From assembly GCA_033816765.1 (NCBI GenBank), contig CM066293.1:1178001-1242000 (forward strand): a stretch of 64,000 nt of DNA, read 5' to 3'. Position numbers and translations under genes: made by a program. Under the pieces are notes generated by a model. It saw only the letters and a program-made list of their open reading frames with translations, was not told the DNA's origin and ran no database searches. Shown here piece by piece: positions 20,107 through 27,826 of this stretch (its first letter is position 1; every line of letters begins with the position of its first letter). This stretch comes from Nothopassalora personata. Lineage: Eukaryota > Ascomycota > Dothideomycetes > Mycosphaerellales > Mycosphaerellaceae.

Positions 20107-23100
20107 TCACTTCGGCGAGACAGCTGTATCTCCTCGCGTGCGCGCTGAACGGCGGAGGACCGGCGTTTCTGTGGTCGGTGTCGGTGCGGAGACAGGTGGT
20201 TGTCCAGCATCTGCCATGTGCGCGGGTAATGCGGTTGACCCAACTTTCTCGTTCGGTATCCATAGCGCTGGCGGCTTCCATCCGGGCGGCGGGCCATCAG
20301 CATCAGGGTTGTTGTGGTGAAAGTCTGCGATCAAGTCATCGGGTCCGCCGATGTTGACTTTGTAGACCTCTGAGGTGTGGGCGCCGCCGACCCATCGGTA
20401 TGTGTAGCGAACCTCCTTGTGCGCCCTGCCTGTCCACTTGCTCTTAATCACCTCCTCCACCTCGTGACGTTGCTGACCTTCGGCGTCGATAACTGGCGGT
20501 GGCTCGGTATCGTGTTGGTTGGGAAACGGGTTCGAGTCGGCGATGCGCAAGAGGCTGGTGTGGAAGACGTTGTGTATCTTCATAGTGGCTGGCAGGGTAA
20601 GTCGGTATGCGTCGTTGCCTAGTACCTTCTCGACTGGCCAAGGGCCGTTGTTCTTGTGGTCGAGTTTCTTGCTTGGTCGGCGAGTCAGTATGTTGCGCGT
20701 GTCGAGCCAAACCTTGTCGCCGACGCGATAGCGCGGTGCTGCTTGTCGAGAAGTGAGCGCGCTGTCGTCATATCGAGCCTGCGCCCAACGCATTTGAGTC
20801 GCACAGTAGTCATGAAGTTGCTCAAGTTTGGCGGCGAAGTCATCGGCAGCTTGCTGGTCAATGCGCTGTGCGGTAGGTCCAGAATGCTTGGCGAGCTCCG
20901 ATGGCGGTGTGAAAGTCATGCGCGGATGGCGGCCCAGAGTTGCGAAGAACGGTGACACACCTGTAGTGTCAGACCGTACGTTGTTGGCGGCGAACTCGGC
21001 CATAGGAAGCAACTGGACCCAGTCGTCCTGCGCGTAGTTGACGAATGCGCGGAGATACATTTCCATAATCCTGTTGGTGCTTTCACTCTGCCCATCTGTT
21101 TGCGGGTGGAAAGCAGTAGACAGTCGCTGGTCGACGCGCATCAGTAGCAACAGGCGTTTCCAGAATGCGCTGACCCACTGGGACCCGCGATCGCTGTAAA
21201 CGACGTCGAAAAGTCCCTGGTCCTTGATAATGTAACGCAGGCAGACATCTGCCGCTGTTTCGGCGGTCAAGTCCTTAACTGCGATGTAGTGTTTGCGTTT
21301 GGTGAGTCGCTCCGTGACTGTCAGGATGTTGGTGAAGGTGACGCCCTCGGCTGATGTGCTAGCTGGCAGCTCAACCACATAGTCCATCGTGACTTCGCGG
21401 TATGCTCCTTGTGGTACTGGCAGCTGCCGCAAACCTCCTGAATATGCTCGAGTGAAAGCGCGTATGCGGGTGCAGACGTGACATGCATCTGTGTACCTGC
21501 GAACATCCTTGAACATCCCCGGCCACCAGTACTCGCGGGCGATCAGTTCATACGTCTTCTCGCGGCCTGGATGACCGGTGAGGAGAGTGTTGTGGTGCTG
21601 GCGCATGACTTCGCCTCGCAAGTCCTCAGAATCCGGTACATACACCTTGTCGCGCACGAAGATCGTGTCATGTTCGATGCGGCAATCGGTGATAGATACG
21701 CGTGCGTCCTTCAGCTTGGGCAGATCCTTCTTGATTGCTTCGCGAATGTCACAAGCGAGCTCGTCTTTGGCGTACGCAAGCTGGATCTGTTCCTCAATGG
21801 AAGGATCGCCTGGAGTGGCGCCGTCTAGGACTTCCAGTGCAGCTATGGCGAGCTCGTACTGACGCTTGGCTGTTGCTGCTGGATCGGGTACCTCGAGACA
21901 AGCGACCTGCGGCAGTGTCGCACGCACCTCGTCGCTGAGATTGTCCTCCTTGAGCAGAACTTGGCGGCGGTTGCGCAGATCATCGGACTTGTCCTGGTCC
22001 TGGGATCGTCGTGTAAGGCAGTCGGCCTTCACGTTGTCTTTGCCAGGTCTGTACGTGATCTTGAAGTTGAAAGCAGACAGGAACTCCGCCCACCGGGCTT
22101 GACGTCTGTTAAGCTGCTTGGTAGTCATAAAGTACTCCAAGCCGCGGTGGTCGGATAGCACCTTGATTGGTGTAGCTGGATCGCAAGACATAAGCTCGGG
22201 CCGCCATTCCTCGAATGCGTGCACGATTGCCATAAGTTCCTTGTCGTAGATCTCGTAATTGCATTCCGCTGGAATCATCTTTGTAGAGTAGAAAGCAACT
22301 GGTTTGAGTGCCCAGCCGTCGTCTGGATCTGGCTGGGACAGGACTCCAGCTGTAACCGTGTCAGAGGCGTCGCATTCGACAGTGCTTGGGAGGTCCGGAT
22401 CGAAATGCTTAAGTACTGGTGCCTTGGTAAAAGCCAGCTTCAGAGCATCGAAAGCCTCCTGGCACTCTGCAGTCCAGCGCCAGACCGGACGGTGCTTTGG
22501 GTCCTTGCTGTTGGCGCCACGGGTCAAGCATGTAAGGGCGAATGCTATAGTAGCGAATTCGGCGATGAATCTGCGATAGAAGTTGCACAACCCTAGGAAT
22601 GCTAGGACGTCAGTAACATTGCTTGGAGTCGCCCACTCTTGGATCGCTTGAACTTTCTTGGGATCCATCTTCAGCCCGGTCGCCGTGATGATGATCCCTA
22701 AGAACTTGACTTCGGTCTGGAAGAAACGGCACTTCAGTATGTCGCAGGGCAGGCGGGCTTCGATAAGCTTGTCAAGGACCTTGTTGACGTGCTCGACGTG
22801 GAGCTTGCGAAGCGCGTCGAAACCTCCCTGCTCCGGCGGCTCTGTGTACACGATAGTGTCGTCCAAATACGCCGTGCAGAAATCATCGAGATAGTCGTGC
22901 AGTGCGGAATTGATGTAGGCTTGGAAAGCCGCTGGTGCGTTACATAGCCCAAAAGGCACGACCAAGTACTCGTATGTTCCATAGCGCGTAGTGAAAGCAG
23001 TCTTCCATTCGTCACCGGCTTTGATACGGAGCTGGTTGAATGCCGCAATGATATCGAGGATAGTGAACATCTTGGCCTTGGACAGGCGCGCTAGAGTTTC

Positions 23101-24348
23101 ACGTATCTGAGGTATGGGATACCTGTTCTTGATGGTGATCTCGTTGATGGCTCGGTAGTCCACGCACACCCGGAGTCCACCACCAGGCTTCTTAACAATG
23201 AGAAGCGGTGATGCGACCCGTGATGTCGATGGACGAACGTAGCCGATGGACGCGAGATCCGTGATGTGCTTTTTGGTCACAATCAGCTCATCTCGTCCTG
23301 CCGGCCGGGGCTTAACGAAAGGCAGCTTAGCACCAGGGATGAAATCGATCGCAAGGTCCCCCTCCCTGTGTGGCGGAAGTGACTTCGCAAGCTCGGGGTT
23401 GAATGCCTGGACGCGCTGGTGGAAATCAGGTGGCAAGAGCTGCTTAGCGTCGACCTCCTCTTTGCCCTTCATGTAGCGCTCCAGGTCATCTGGGTTCATG
23501 GCGCAGATGTGCAATCCGACGTCGTCGAGCACTGCTGCTGTGTCAGACGTGTCATCGTAGTCCCAGACGAGGTATGCTTCTTGGCCCTCGTCCACTGCAG
23601 ACTGCGCTTCTCCCACAGTTATGATGTTGATGTCTGGAAGGTCTTCGAGAGGGCCTTCCACCACCGGCTCAGAGGCGAAACGCGGTGTGCCAGGTTTGGG
23701 ATCGGACTTGGTCTCGCAGCGAGCGGAGATCCCGCTGTCGAAGGTAAGCGTGCGCGTGACGAAGTCGATGTGTGGAAGGTTGGACTCAAACCATGGCATG
23801 CCGAGGATGAGGTCGTATTGCCCGAGATCAGCGACCCAGGCATTGAAGCTGTCGTGCTGGCCGTTGAAGTCGATGTCTGGAATGCTGGCAATCTGTGTGA
23901 TCAGTCCCGCAGTGCTGCCCTTCGAGCCAGTATATGGCAGCGCTTCTGGCAGGCGCTTGCGCTGTAGATTTAGTTTCGCAAACCTCTCATGGACAAAGAG
24001 AGAGGTACAACCTGTGTCGAGCATACAGCGTACGAGCTGCCCTCCGACCATGCCGCAAAGCACGACATGCTTCGATATGGGTGGGAGGCTCATGTGCGGT
24101 GAAACCGAGAGAGAACAAACCGTTGGCAGGTCAGCAGTTAGGGCGATAGGTTGCCGTCGTCCGCCCAGCTGCACTGTTGAAGCGGCAGCTGGACGAGCCG
24201 ACGGTACAAACACTGATGCTGTTGCCTGCAGGCGAGGATAGGCGAGATGCTCGTAGAGGTTGGAATCTACGGGAGGGTCCTTACCGGACGTTGCACGTTG
24301 GGGAATGTCAGCCCTCTGAGTGTTGTGCGTACGCTCAGAGGTTAGACT
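20107..24348 (-). CDS. pol: E2 Pol polyprotein (protease, RT, RNase H, integrase, chromodomain-like)
   Basis: Open in -1 from the end of gag. Numbering here starts at the GTG at 24213 (1,368 residues). Protease DTG is at about 66-68. RT has DYRAINEIT and YLDD at about 449-452. RNase H has ECDASDTVTAGVLSQ. Integrase has TGHPG..CHVC and D-D-E residues in VTMDYVVE, YSDRGSQW and FHPQTDGQSE. A C-terminal segment (HEVEEVIKSKW..VRYTYRWVGG) looks chromodomain-like. There is no ATG at the very start of the open frame, which agrees with synthesis as a Gag-Pol frameshift product. Confidence 0.92.
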   Translation of the reverse strand, partial: SLTSERTHNTQRADIPQRATSGKDPPVDSNLYEHLAYPRLQATASVFVPSARPAAASTVQLGGRRQPIALTADLPTVCSLSVSPHMSLPPISKHVVLCGMVGGQLVRCMLDTGCTSLFVHERFAKLNLQRKRLPEALPYTGSKGSTAGLITQIASIPDIDFNGQHDSFNAWVADLGQYDLILGMPWFESNLPHIDFVTRTLTFDSGISARCETKSDPKPGTPRFASEPVVEGPLEDLPDINIITVGEAQSAVDEGQEAYLVWDYDDTSDTAAVLDDVGLHICAMNPDDLERYMKGKEEVDAKQLLPPDFHQRVQAFNPELAKSLPPHREGDLAIDFIPGAKLPFVKPRPAGRDELIVTKKHITDLASIGYVRPSTSRVASPLLIVKKPGGGLRVCVDYRAINEITIKNRYPIPQIRETLARLSKAKMFTILDIIAAFNQLRIKAGDEWKTAFTTRYGTYEYLVVPFGLCNAPAAFQAYINSALHDYLDDFCTAYLDDTIVYTEPPEQGGFDALRKLHVEHVNKVLDKLIEARLPCDILKCRFFQTEVKFLGIIITATGLKMDPKKVQAIQEWATPSNVTDVLAFLGLCNFYRRFIAEFATIAFALTCLTRGANSKDPKHRPVWRWTAECQEAFDALKLAFTKAPVLKHFDPDLPSTVECDASDTVTAGVLSQPDPDDGWALKPVAFYSTKMIPAECNYEIYDKELMAIVHAFEEWRPELMSCDPATPIKVLSDHRGLEYFMTTKQLNRRQARWAEFLSAFNFKITYRPGKDNVKADCLTRRSQDQDKSDDLRNRRQVLLKEDNLSDEVRATLPQVACLEVPDPAATAKRQYELAIAALEVLDGATPGDPSIEEQIQLAYAKDELACDIREAIKKDLPKLKDARVSITDCRIEHDTIFVRDKVYVPDSEDLRGEVMRQHHNTLLTGHPGREKTYELIAREYWWPGMFKDVRRYTDACHVCTRIRAFTRAYSGGLRQLPVPQGAYREVTMDYVVELPASTSAEGVTFTNILTVTERLTKRKHYIAVKDLTAETAADVCLRYIIKDQGLFDVVYSDRGSQWVSAFWKRLLLLMRVDQRLSTAFHPQTDGQSESTNRIMEMYLRAFVNYAQDDWVQLLPMAEFAANNVRSDTTGVSPFFATLGRHPRMTFTPPSELAKHSGPTAQRIDQQAADDFAAKLEQLHDYCATQMRWAQARYDDSALTSRQAAPRYRVGDKVWLDTRNILTRRPSKKLDHKNNGPWPVEKVLGNDAYRLTLPATMKIHNVFHTSLLRIADSNPFPNQHDTEPPPVIDAEGQQRHEVEEVIKSKWTGRAHKEVRYTYRWVGGAHTSEVYKVNIGGPDDLIADFHHNNPDADGPPPGWKPPALWIPNEKVGSTALPAHMADAGQPPVSAPTPTTETPVLRRSARTRGDTAVSPK

Positions 24349-24354
24349 TTTTCC
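24313..24354 (-). promoter_or_regulatory. E2 probable -1 frameshift signal
   Basis: GGAAAAA (24354 down to 24348) lies in gag frame as G GAA AAA, a non-canonical slippery site: the A-site Lys codon re-pairs fully, the P-site Glu codon with one wobble. After GTCTAA, including the gag stop, a 29-nt hairpin follows (24341-24313): CCTCTGAG pairs with CTCAGAGG, then a C.A mismatch, 2 bp and a 7-nt loop. pol is open in -1. Confidence 0.65.
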
Positions 24355-26387
24355 TCAACACCAGGCACGTCGAGAGTGCTGTTGTTCGGACGACGCGAGG
24401 CCTTCTTGTATGGTGCATACGGGCATGTTGGAAGGGTCTTGCGGCATCCCTCCTTCTTGCAAGCAAAGCACTTAGTGCGGTCGTCGAACTCCTTCTGGGT
24501 AATGGGCCGGAAAGATGAGAGACCGCCATCCTTGGCCTTGTCCCAATCATAGCCGTTCTTGAGTGCATCATTGGCTTTCTGGAGAGGTGACTTGTCGTTG
24601 CCGTCGCCACCAGTTCCGCCATGGCGACGACCTCCGCCGCTACTGCCGCCTGCCTTATCGTGAAGGAAGTCAGCCTCGATCATGTGGAGCTTGTCCTTCA
24701 TAGCCATGATATCCTTGAAACGCTCGCCACGGATGCAGTCGCGGTAAGCCTTGCTGAGCTTTGCCCGCATCTGCTCGGGCAAATCATCTGGGTCATCCTT
24801 GTCGTGTGAGATGTATGGCAGATATGACACGAACTTGGCCCAGAACTTGCTGAAAACCTCGCCGTCACCCTGCTTGAGGTACTGATACTCTGCACGCTTC
24901 GTGGTGCGCGTATGCTTATCGCCGCAGGCCTCGTCGAGCACCTCGAAGACGTGATCCGCCGTAGCCAGTGTGGACTCGATAGGTTCGAGGACACTGTAGG
25001 CGAATCCAGTGGTGCAGTTGATGACAGTAGCTTTCAAGTCTTCGTCGCTGAAGCCCTTGCAACCCATACGTAGGTAGTACTTCATCTTCTGCTTCCACTC
25101 GAGGTAAGGCTTCTGTTCCTTGCCTGCCTCGCCGGAGAATGCATCCGGCGCCTTGATGCCGCTGGCGCGTGCTTCGGAGCCTGAACAGGTCGGCCGAGCA
25201 TCATCATCGTCGTCGATGAGTTCTTGAGCATGTGAGCTGCGCTTCCGACCGAGTATAGCGCTGATACCGGAACCTGCTGGGGAGACGCCTCGTGGCCGCG
25301 GCTTCGGCATTGGTGTACCACCAGCTGATCCGGCCGCCTTGCGCAGCGGGACCTTCGTGGTGTGGGTGGTGTACCGACGTCTGAGATTGGCTTCCGACTC
25401 GACGTCGGAATCGTCGCCGTCGGTATCCTGGAGGTACTTGCCTAGTCGTGCAAGTGTTGCACCCTCCTTCTCACTGTCGTCAGCTTCTGTTTCCTTTGCC
25501 TCCATGGCCTTGAGACGCTGCTCTAGGTCTTGCTTGTCCTGTCGAAGGGCCGCCAGCTCAGTCTTGTACGCGGCGAACTTGTCGATGGCTTCTTCTATCA
25601 TCTTTGTTGAAGTCTTTTCCTTCTTTTCCAAGCGCGTGATCACCTTCTCTTGCTGGGTGATAGTCTTGTCCTGTTGGGCGATAGTATCTTCGTGCTGCTT
25701 GATGAGCGCATCGTGTTCCTCAACGGCCTCCTCGCTTCTGGCGATAATCAGGTTGACGTTGTCGAGTACGTCTAGGAAGCGTTTGGCACCGGCATCCGGG
25801 TGTTCCTCATTGCCCTGGTTGACGACCAGCTTGAGGTCCTTCGCGTTGCCGAACTTGAAGTTGTTGACCTTGTACCGGGCCTGTAGCAGTCTGTGACCTT
25901 CGGCATTCTTGTAGGTGGTAATGTCGCGTGGCACTGCCCAGCCGAGGTCGCAGTGCTCTGTCTGTCTAGCCACGGTTCCCTCGTCCTTGTTGTACGTGAG
26001 GCGGTCCGTGGAGTTCCTCTGCGCATACTCTTCGCGCTGCTCCTCTGTCAGAGGGTACTTCTTCGCTGGCTTCGGAGCCGGTGCTGCCGATGCTGATTCT
26101 GACTGTCGGCCAATCGTCTCTTGCGTGTCGGCGACGACAGTTCCCTTCTGCTTGAGCGGGCGCCCTGGCGTCGGCTCGTCGAGATTGAAGTTGCCTGTTA
26201 CTTTCGGTGTAACTGCGTCGTCAGCACTGTCGAGTTGGCGCCGAAGTCGCGTGGTGGGTGGCATAGAGGATCGCTCTCGTGGTGATCGGTCTCTTGGTAA
26301 GTCGGGTCGCTCCTCGTCCTCGCCTCGAGACTGTCGTCGGCCTCGCTGCGGAGGAGGAGGGTTTGGAACTGCTTGTTCGCCTTCCAT
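24342..26387 (-). CDS. gag: E2 Gag polyprotein
   Basis: 681 residues. The N-terminus is Arg/Pro-rich. A coiled coil lies at about 210-300 (EEHDALIKQHEDTIAQQDKTI). A capsid-like region at about 420-560 includes EYQYLKQGDGEVFSKFWAKF. The C-terminal Cys motif is C-x2-C-x4-C-x5-C, with Cys where a zinc knuckle has His. It is followed by a basic tail and the frameshift region. The role is particle formation and RNA packaging (family knowledge). Confidence 0.87.
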   Translation of the reverse strand: MEGEQAVPNPPPPQRGRRQSRGEDEERPDLPRDRSPRERSSMPPTTRLRRQLDSADDAVTPKVTGNFNLDEPTPGRPLKQKGTVVADTQETIGRQSESASAAPAPKPAKKYPLTEEQREEYAQRNSTDRLTYNKDEGTVARQTEHCDLGWAVPRDITTYKNAEGHRLLQARYKVNNFKFGNAKDLKLVVNQGNEEHPDAGAKRFLDVLDNVNLIIARSEEAVEEHDALIKQHEDTIAQQDKTITQQEKVITRLEKKEKTSTKMIEEAIDKFAAYKTELAALRQDKQDLEQRLKAMEAKETEADDSEKEGATLARLGKYLQDTDGDDSDVESEANLRRRYTTHTTKVPLRKAAGSAGGTPMPKPRPRGVSPAGSGISAILGRKRSSHAQELIDDDDDARPTCSGSEARASGIKAPDAFSGEAGKEQKPYLEWKQKMKYYLRMGCKGFSDEDLKATVINCTTGFAYSVLEPIESTLATADHVFEVLDEACGDKHTRTTKRAEYQYLKQGDGEVFSKFWAKFVSYLPYISHDKDDPDDLPEQMRAKLSKAYRDCIRGERFKDIMAMKDKLHMIEADFLHDKAGGSSGGGRRHGGTGGDGNDKSPLQKANDALKNGYDWDKAKDGGLSSFRPITQKEFDDRTKCFACKKEGCRKTLPTCPYAPYKKASRRPNNSTLDVPGVEEKV

Positions 26388-26513
26388 GATGGTGGGATGT
26401 TGACAATCGCTACCACTCGGGTCTGGTGCTAGAGCGCGTTGCTCGAGCTGACAATGCGCTGTTAGTTTGAGCGCGCTGTACGGATCCTTGCGGACGCGTG
26501 CAGCTTATGAGCG

Positions 26514-26523
26514 GTAGATTGTA
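26514..26523 (-). other. E2 self-priming primer-binding site
   Basis: One base after the 5' LTR the minus strand reads TACAATCTAC. It is perfectly complementary to GTAGATTGTA inside the LTR (26585 down to 26576). No tRNA-complementary site is apparent. Confidence 0.7.
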
Positions 26524-26524
26524 A

Positions 26525-26710
26525 TGACACGGGCGATATGAGATCCGGAGAGTGTAGGAGTCAAGTCGTGAATAATACAATCTACGAAGAGTCTAAGAAC
26601 GAGAGAGAAGAGAGAAGCAAGGTCGATCTCGTGCCAAACCGCGCTAACCCGATCCGGAAGGTCCGCGGTTAAGCCGGCGAAAGGTCCAAGGTCAAGGCCA
26701 CCCCGTGACA
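26525..26710 (-). repeat. E2 5' LTR
   Basis: 186 bp, read as identical to the 3' LTR. Confidence 0.93.
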
Positions 26711-27476
26711 GTTCTTTTTCTTATAGTTCCTTATATAATAGCCTTGCTCGCTATATACGTAGCAGGTAGAACCTTTACTCTTTAGCCCCCTTCCTGTCCT
26801 ACGTTCCGTTACGTCCAATTCTATTAGGTCTCCGTAACTATTAGGGTCCTAACTTCTAGCCTTGAAGCCCCCTCTTCCGCCCGCGGCGGGTCTCTAGTAT
26901 CTAGGCTATACGTGTCGGTCGTACCTCAACTCCTAGAGCCTTTCGTCGATCTCCTTTACTACCTTAATTATCGCCCCGAGCGTAATAACGCTAGCGTTTC
27001 GGGATAGTTCGGCTTTAACGTTGTCCTTTAGCCCGAGGTAGAACTATAATCGCAAAGCTGCGTCGTTCTATTCTAGGTCGGCGGCATATCCTTAGAATTC
27101 TAAGGCGTATAGCGCTACAGAAGTGGTCTGTTGAAGTTGTCGGATATGTCGGTCGGCGTATACCTCCTTATTCGGTATCCCGTATAGATTATCGAGTTTC
27201 GTCTTAAACTTGTCGTAGTCGTGGAAAATTTTTCGAGTTTCCGTCTTAGGTGTTTCTCCCTTACCCTAGTTATGTAGCTAGTCCTTAAGGTATAGTCGGA
27301 ATCCTCTAGCTGCTTTTCCTCGTAGGAAGGATACGGCGTACAAGACCTTACTAGCCTCGCCTTGAAACTAGTGTACGTTGAAGTAAAGGTACAACTAAAC
27401 CTACAGTTGAAAAGCCTCTAGTTTATCCTTAGTCCTGTCGAACGTCTCCGGCGTAGACACCTTAGGTGCACGGTAG
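26711..27476 (-). pseudogene. E4 gag remnant with RIP-destroyed zinc knuckle
   Basis: Minus strand. A Retrotrans_gag-like frame with stops at likely Gln codons (KVLYAVSFLRGKAARGF, ALYALEFQGYAADL) ends in a knuckle at 26723-26764. The first Cys remains, while the next three metal ligands of C-x2-C-x4-H-x4-C are all Tyr. TGY to TAY and CAY to TAY are RIP-type changes. The 5' part of this frame should lie beyond E3 at 34893-35069. Confidence 0.65.
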
Positions 27477-27668
27477 TGTCACCGTACCGGCGCCCATCAT
27501 TCACTTGGACCCGCGCGCACGTGCGTGGATCCCGCGCGCGCCGCTGACTAAGCCGGCCCGAGGGCTTGGCGCGTGTATATCTACCTCGCGCCCTCCGCGC
27601 CTCTCTTAGATAGACCGTCTATTCGACTTGTACCTTATCCGACCACGTGCTTGCACCTGCTTGTGACA
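27477..27668 (+). repeat. E3 5' LTR
   Basis: 192 bp, TGTCA..TGACA. It is strongly GC-rich, with a CGCGCGCACGTGCG tract and a second CACGTG near its end. Confidence 0.93.
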
Positions 27669-27670
27669 CT

Positions 27671-27680
27671 TCGAATAGAC
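27671..27680 (+). other. E3 self-priming primer-binding site
   Basis: TCGAATAGAC lies two bases after the 5' LTR and is perfectly complementary to GTCTATTCGA inside the LTR (27617-27626). If that is the transcript start, R-U5 is about 52 bases. Confidence 0.72.
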
Positions 27681-27826
27681 CATTACCAACGTGTAGAAAG
27701 ACACGAGAAGCTGCGATCGGGAGATCGCATAAGCAAACGCGACAGCACCTAGGAGTGCTGAGATATTAGGTGCCAGACTCAAATCGAGTCGCACCTTGAG
27801 TAAGTCCAAGGCTAACACGACAGCTG

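Larger units (their letters stand above)
19672..26710 (-). mobile_element. E2: full-length Ty3/gypsy chromovirus-like retrotransposon
   Basis: 7,039 bp. LTRs of 186 bp (19672-19857, 26525-26710) show no difference by eye. The TSD is GTTCT (19667-19671, 26711-26715). It reads on the minus strand with gag 24342-26387 and pol in the -1 frame to 20107. The purine tract is at 19861-19871. Both frames are open and there is no RIP signature. It is inserted in E4 between the RIP-degraded gag and the antisense frame. Confidence 0.95.

Noticed and set aside
19616..20281. 221-codon minus-strand ORF spanning the E2 3' LTR and E4
   Set aside because: It crosses the E2/E4 insertion boundary and the TSD, so it is a chance fusion.
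23419..24241. Plus-strand ORFs of 182 and 206 codons near the E2 gag-pol junction
   Set aside because: Antisense to the E2 protease region. They have no start context or domain.
27477..27668. CG-rich palindromic LTR segment as a CpG-island promoter of a host gene
   Set aside because: It is part of the E3 LTR and occurs identically at 34701-34892. No host gene is adjacent.
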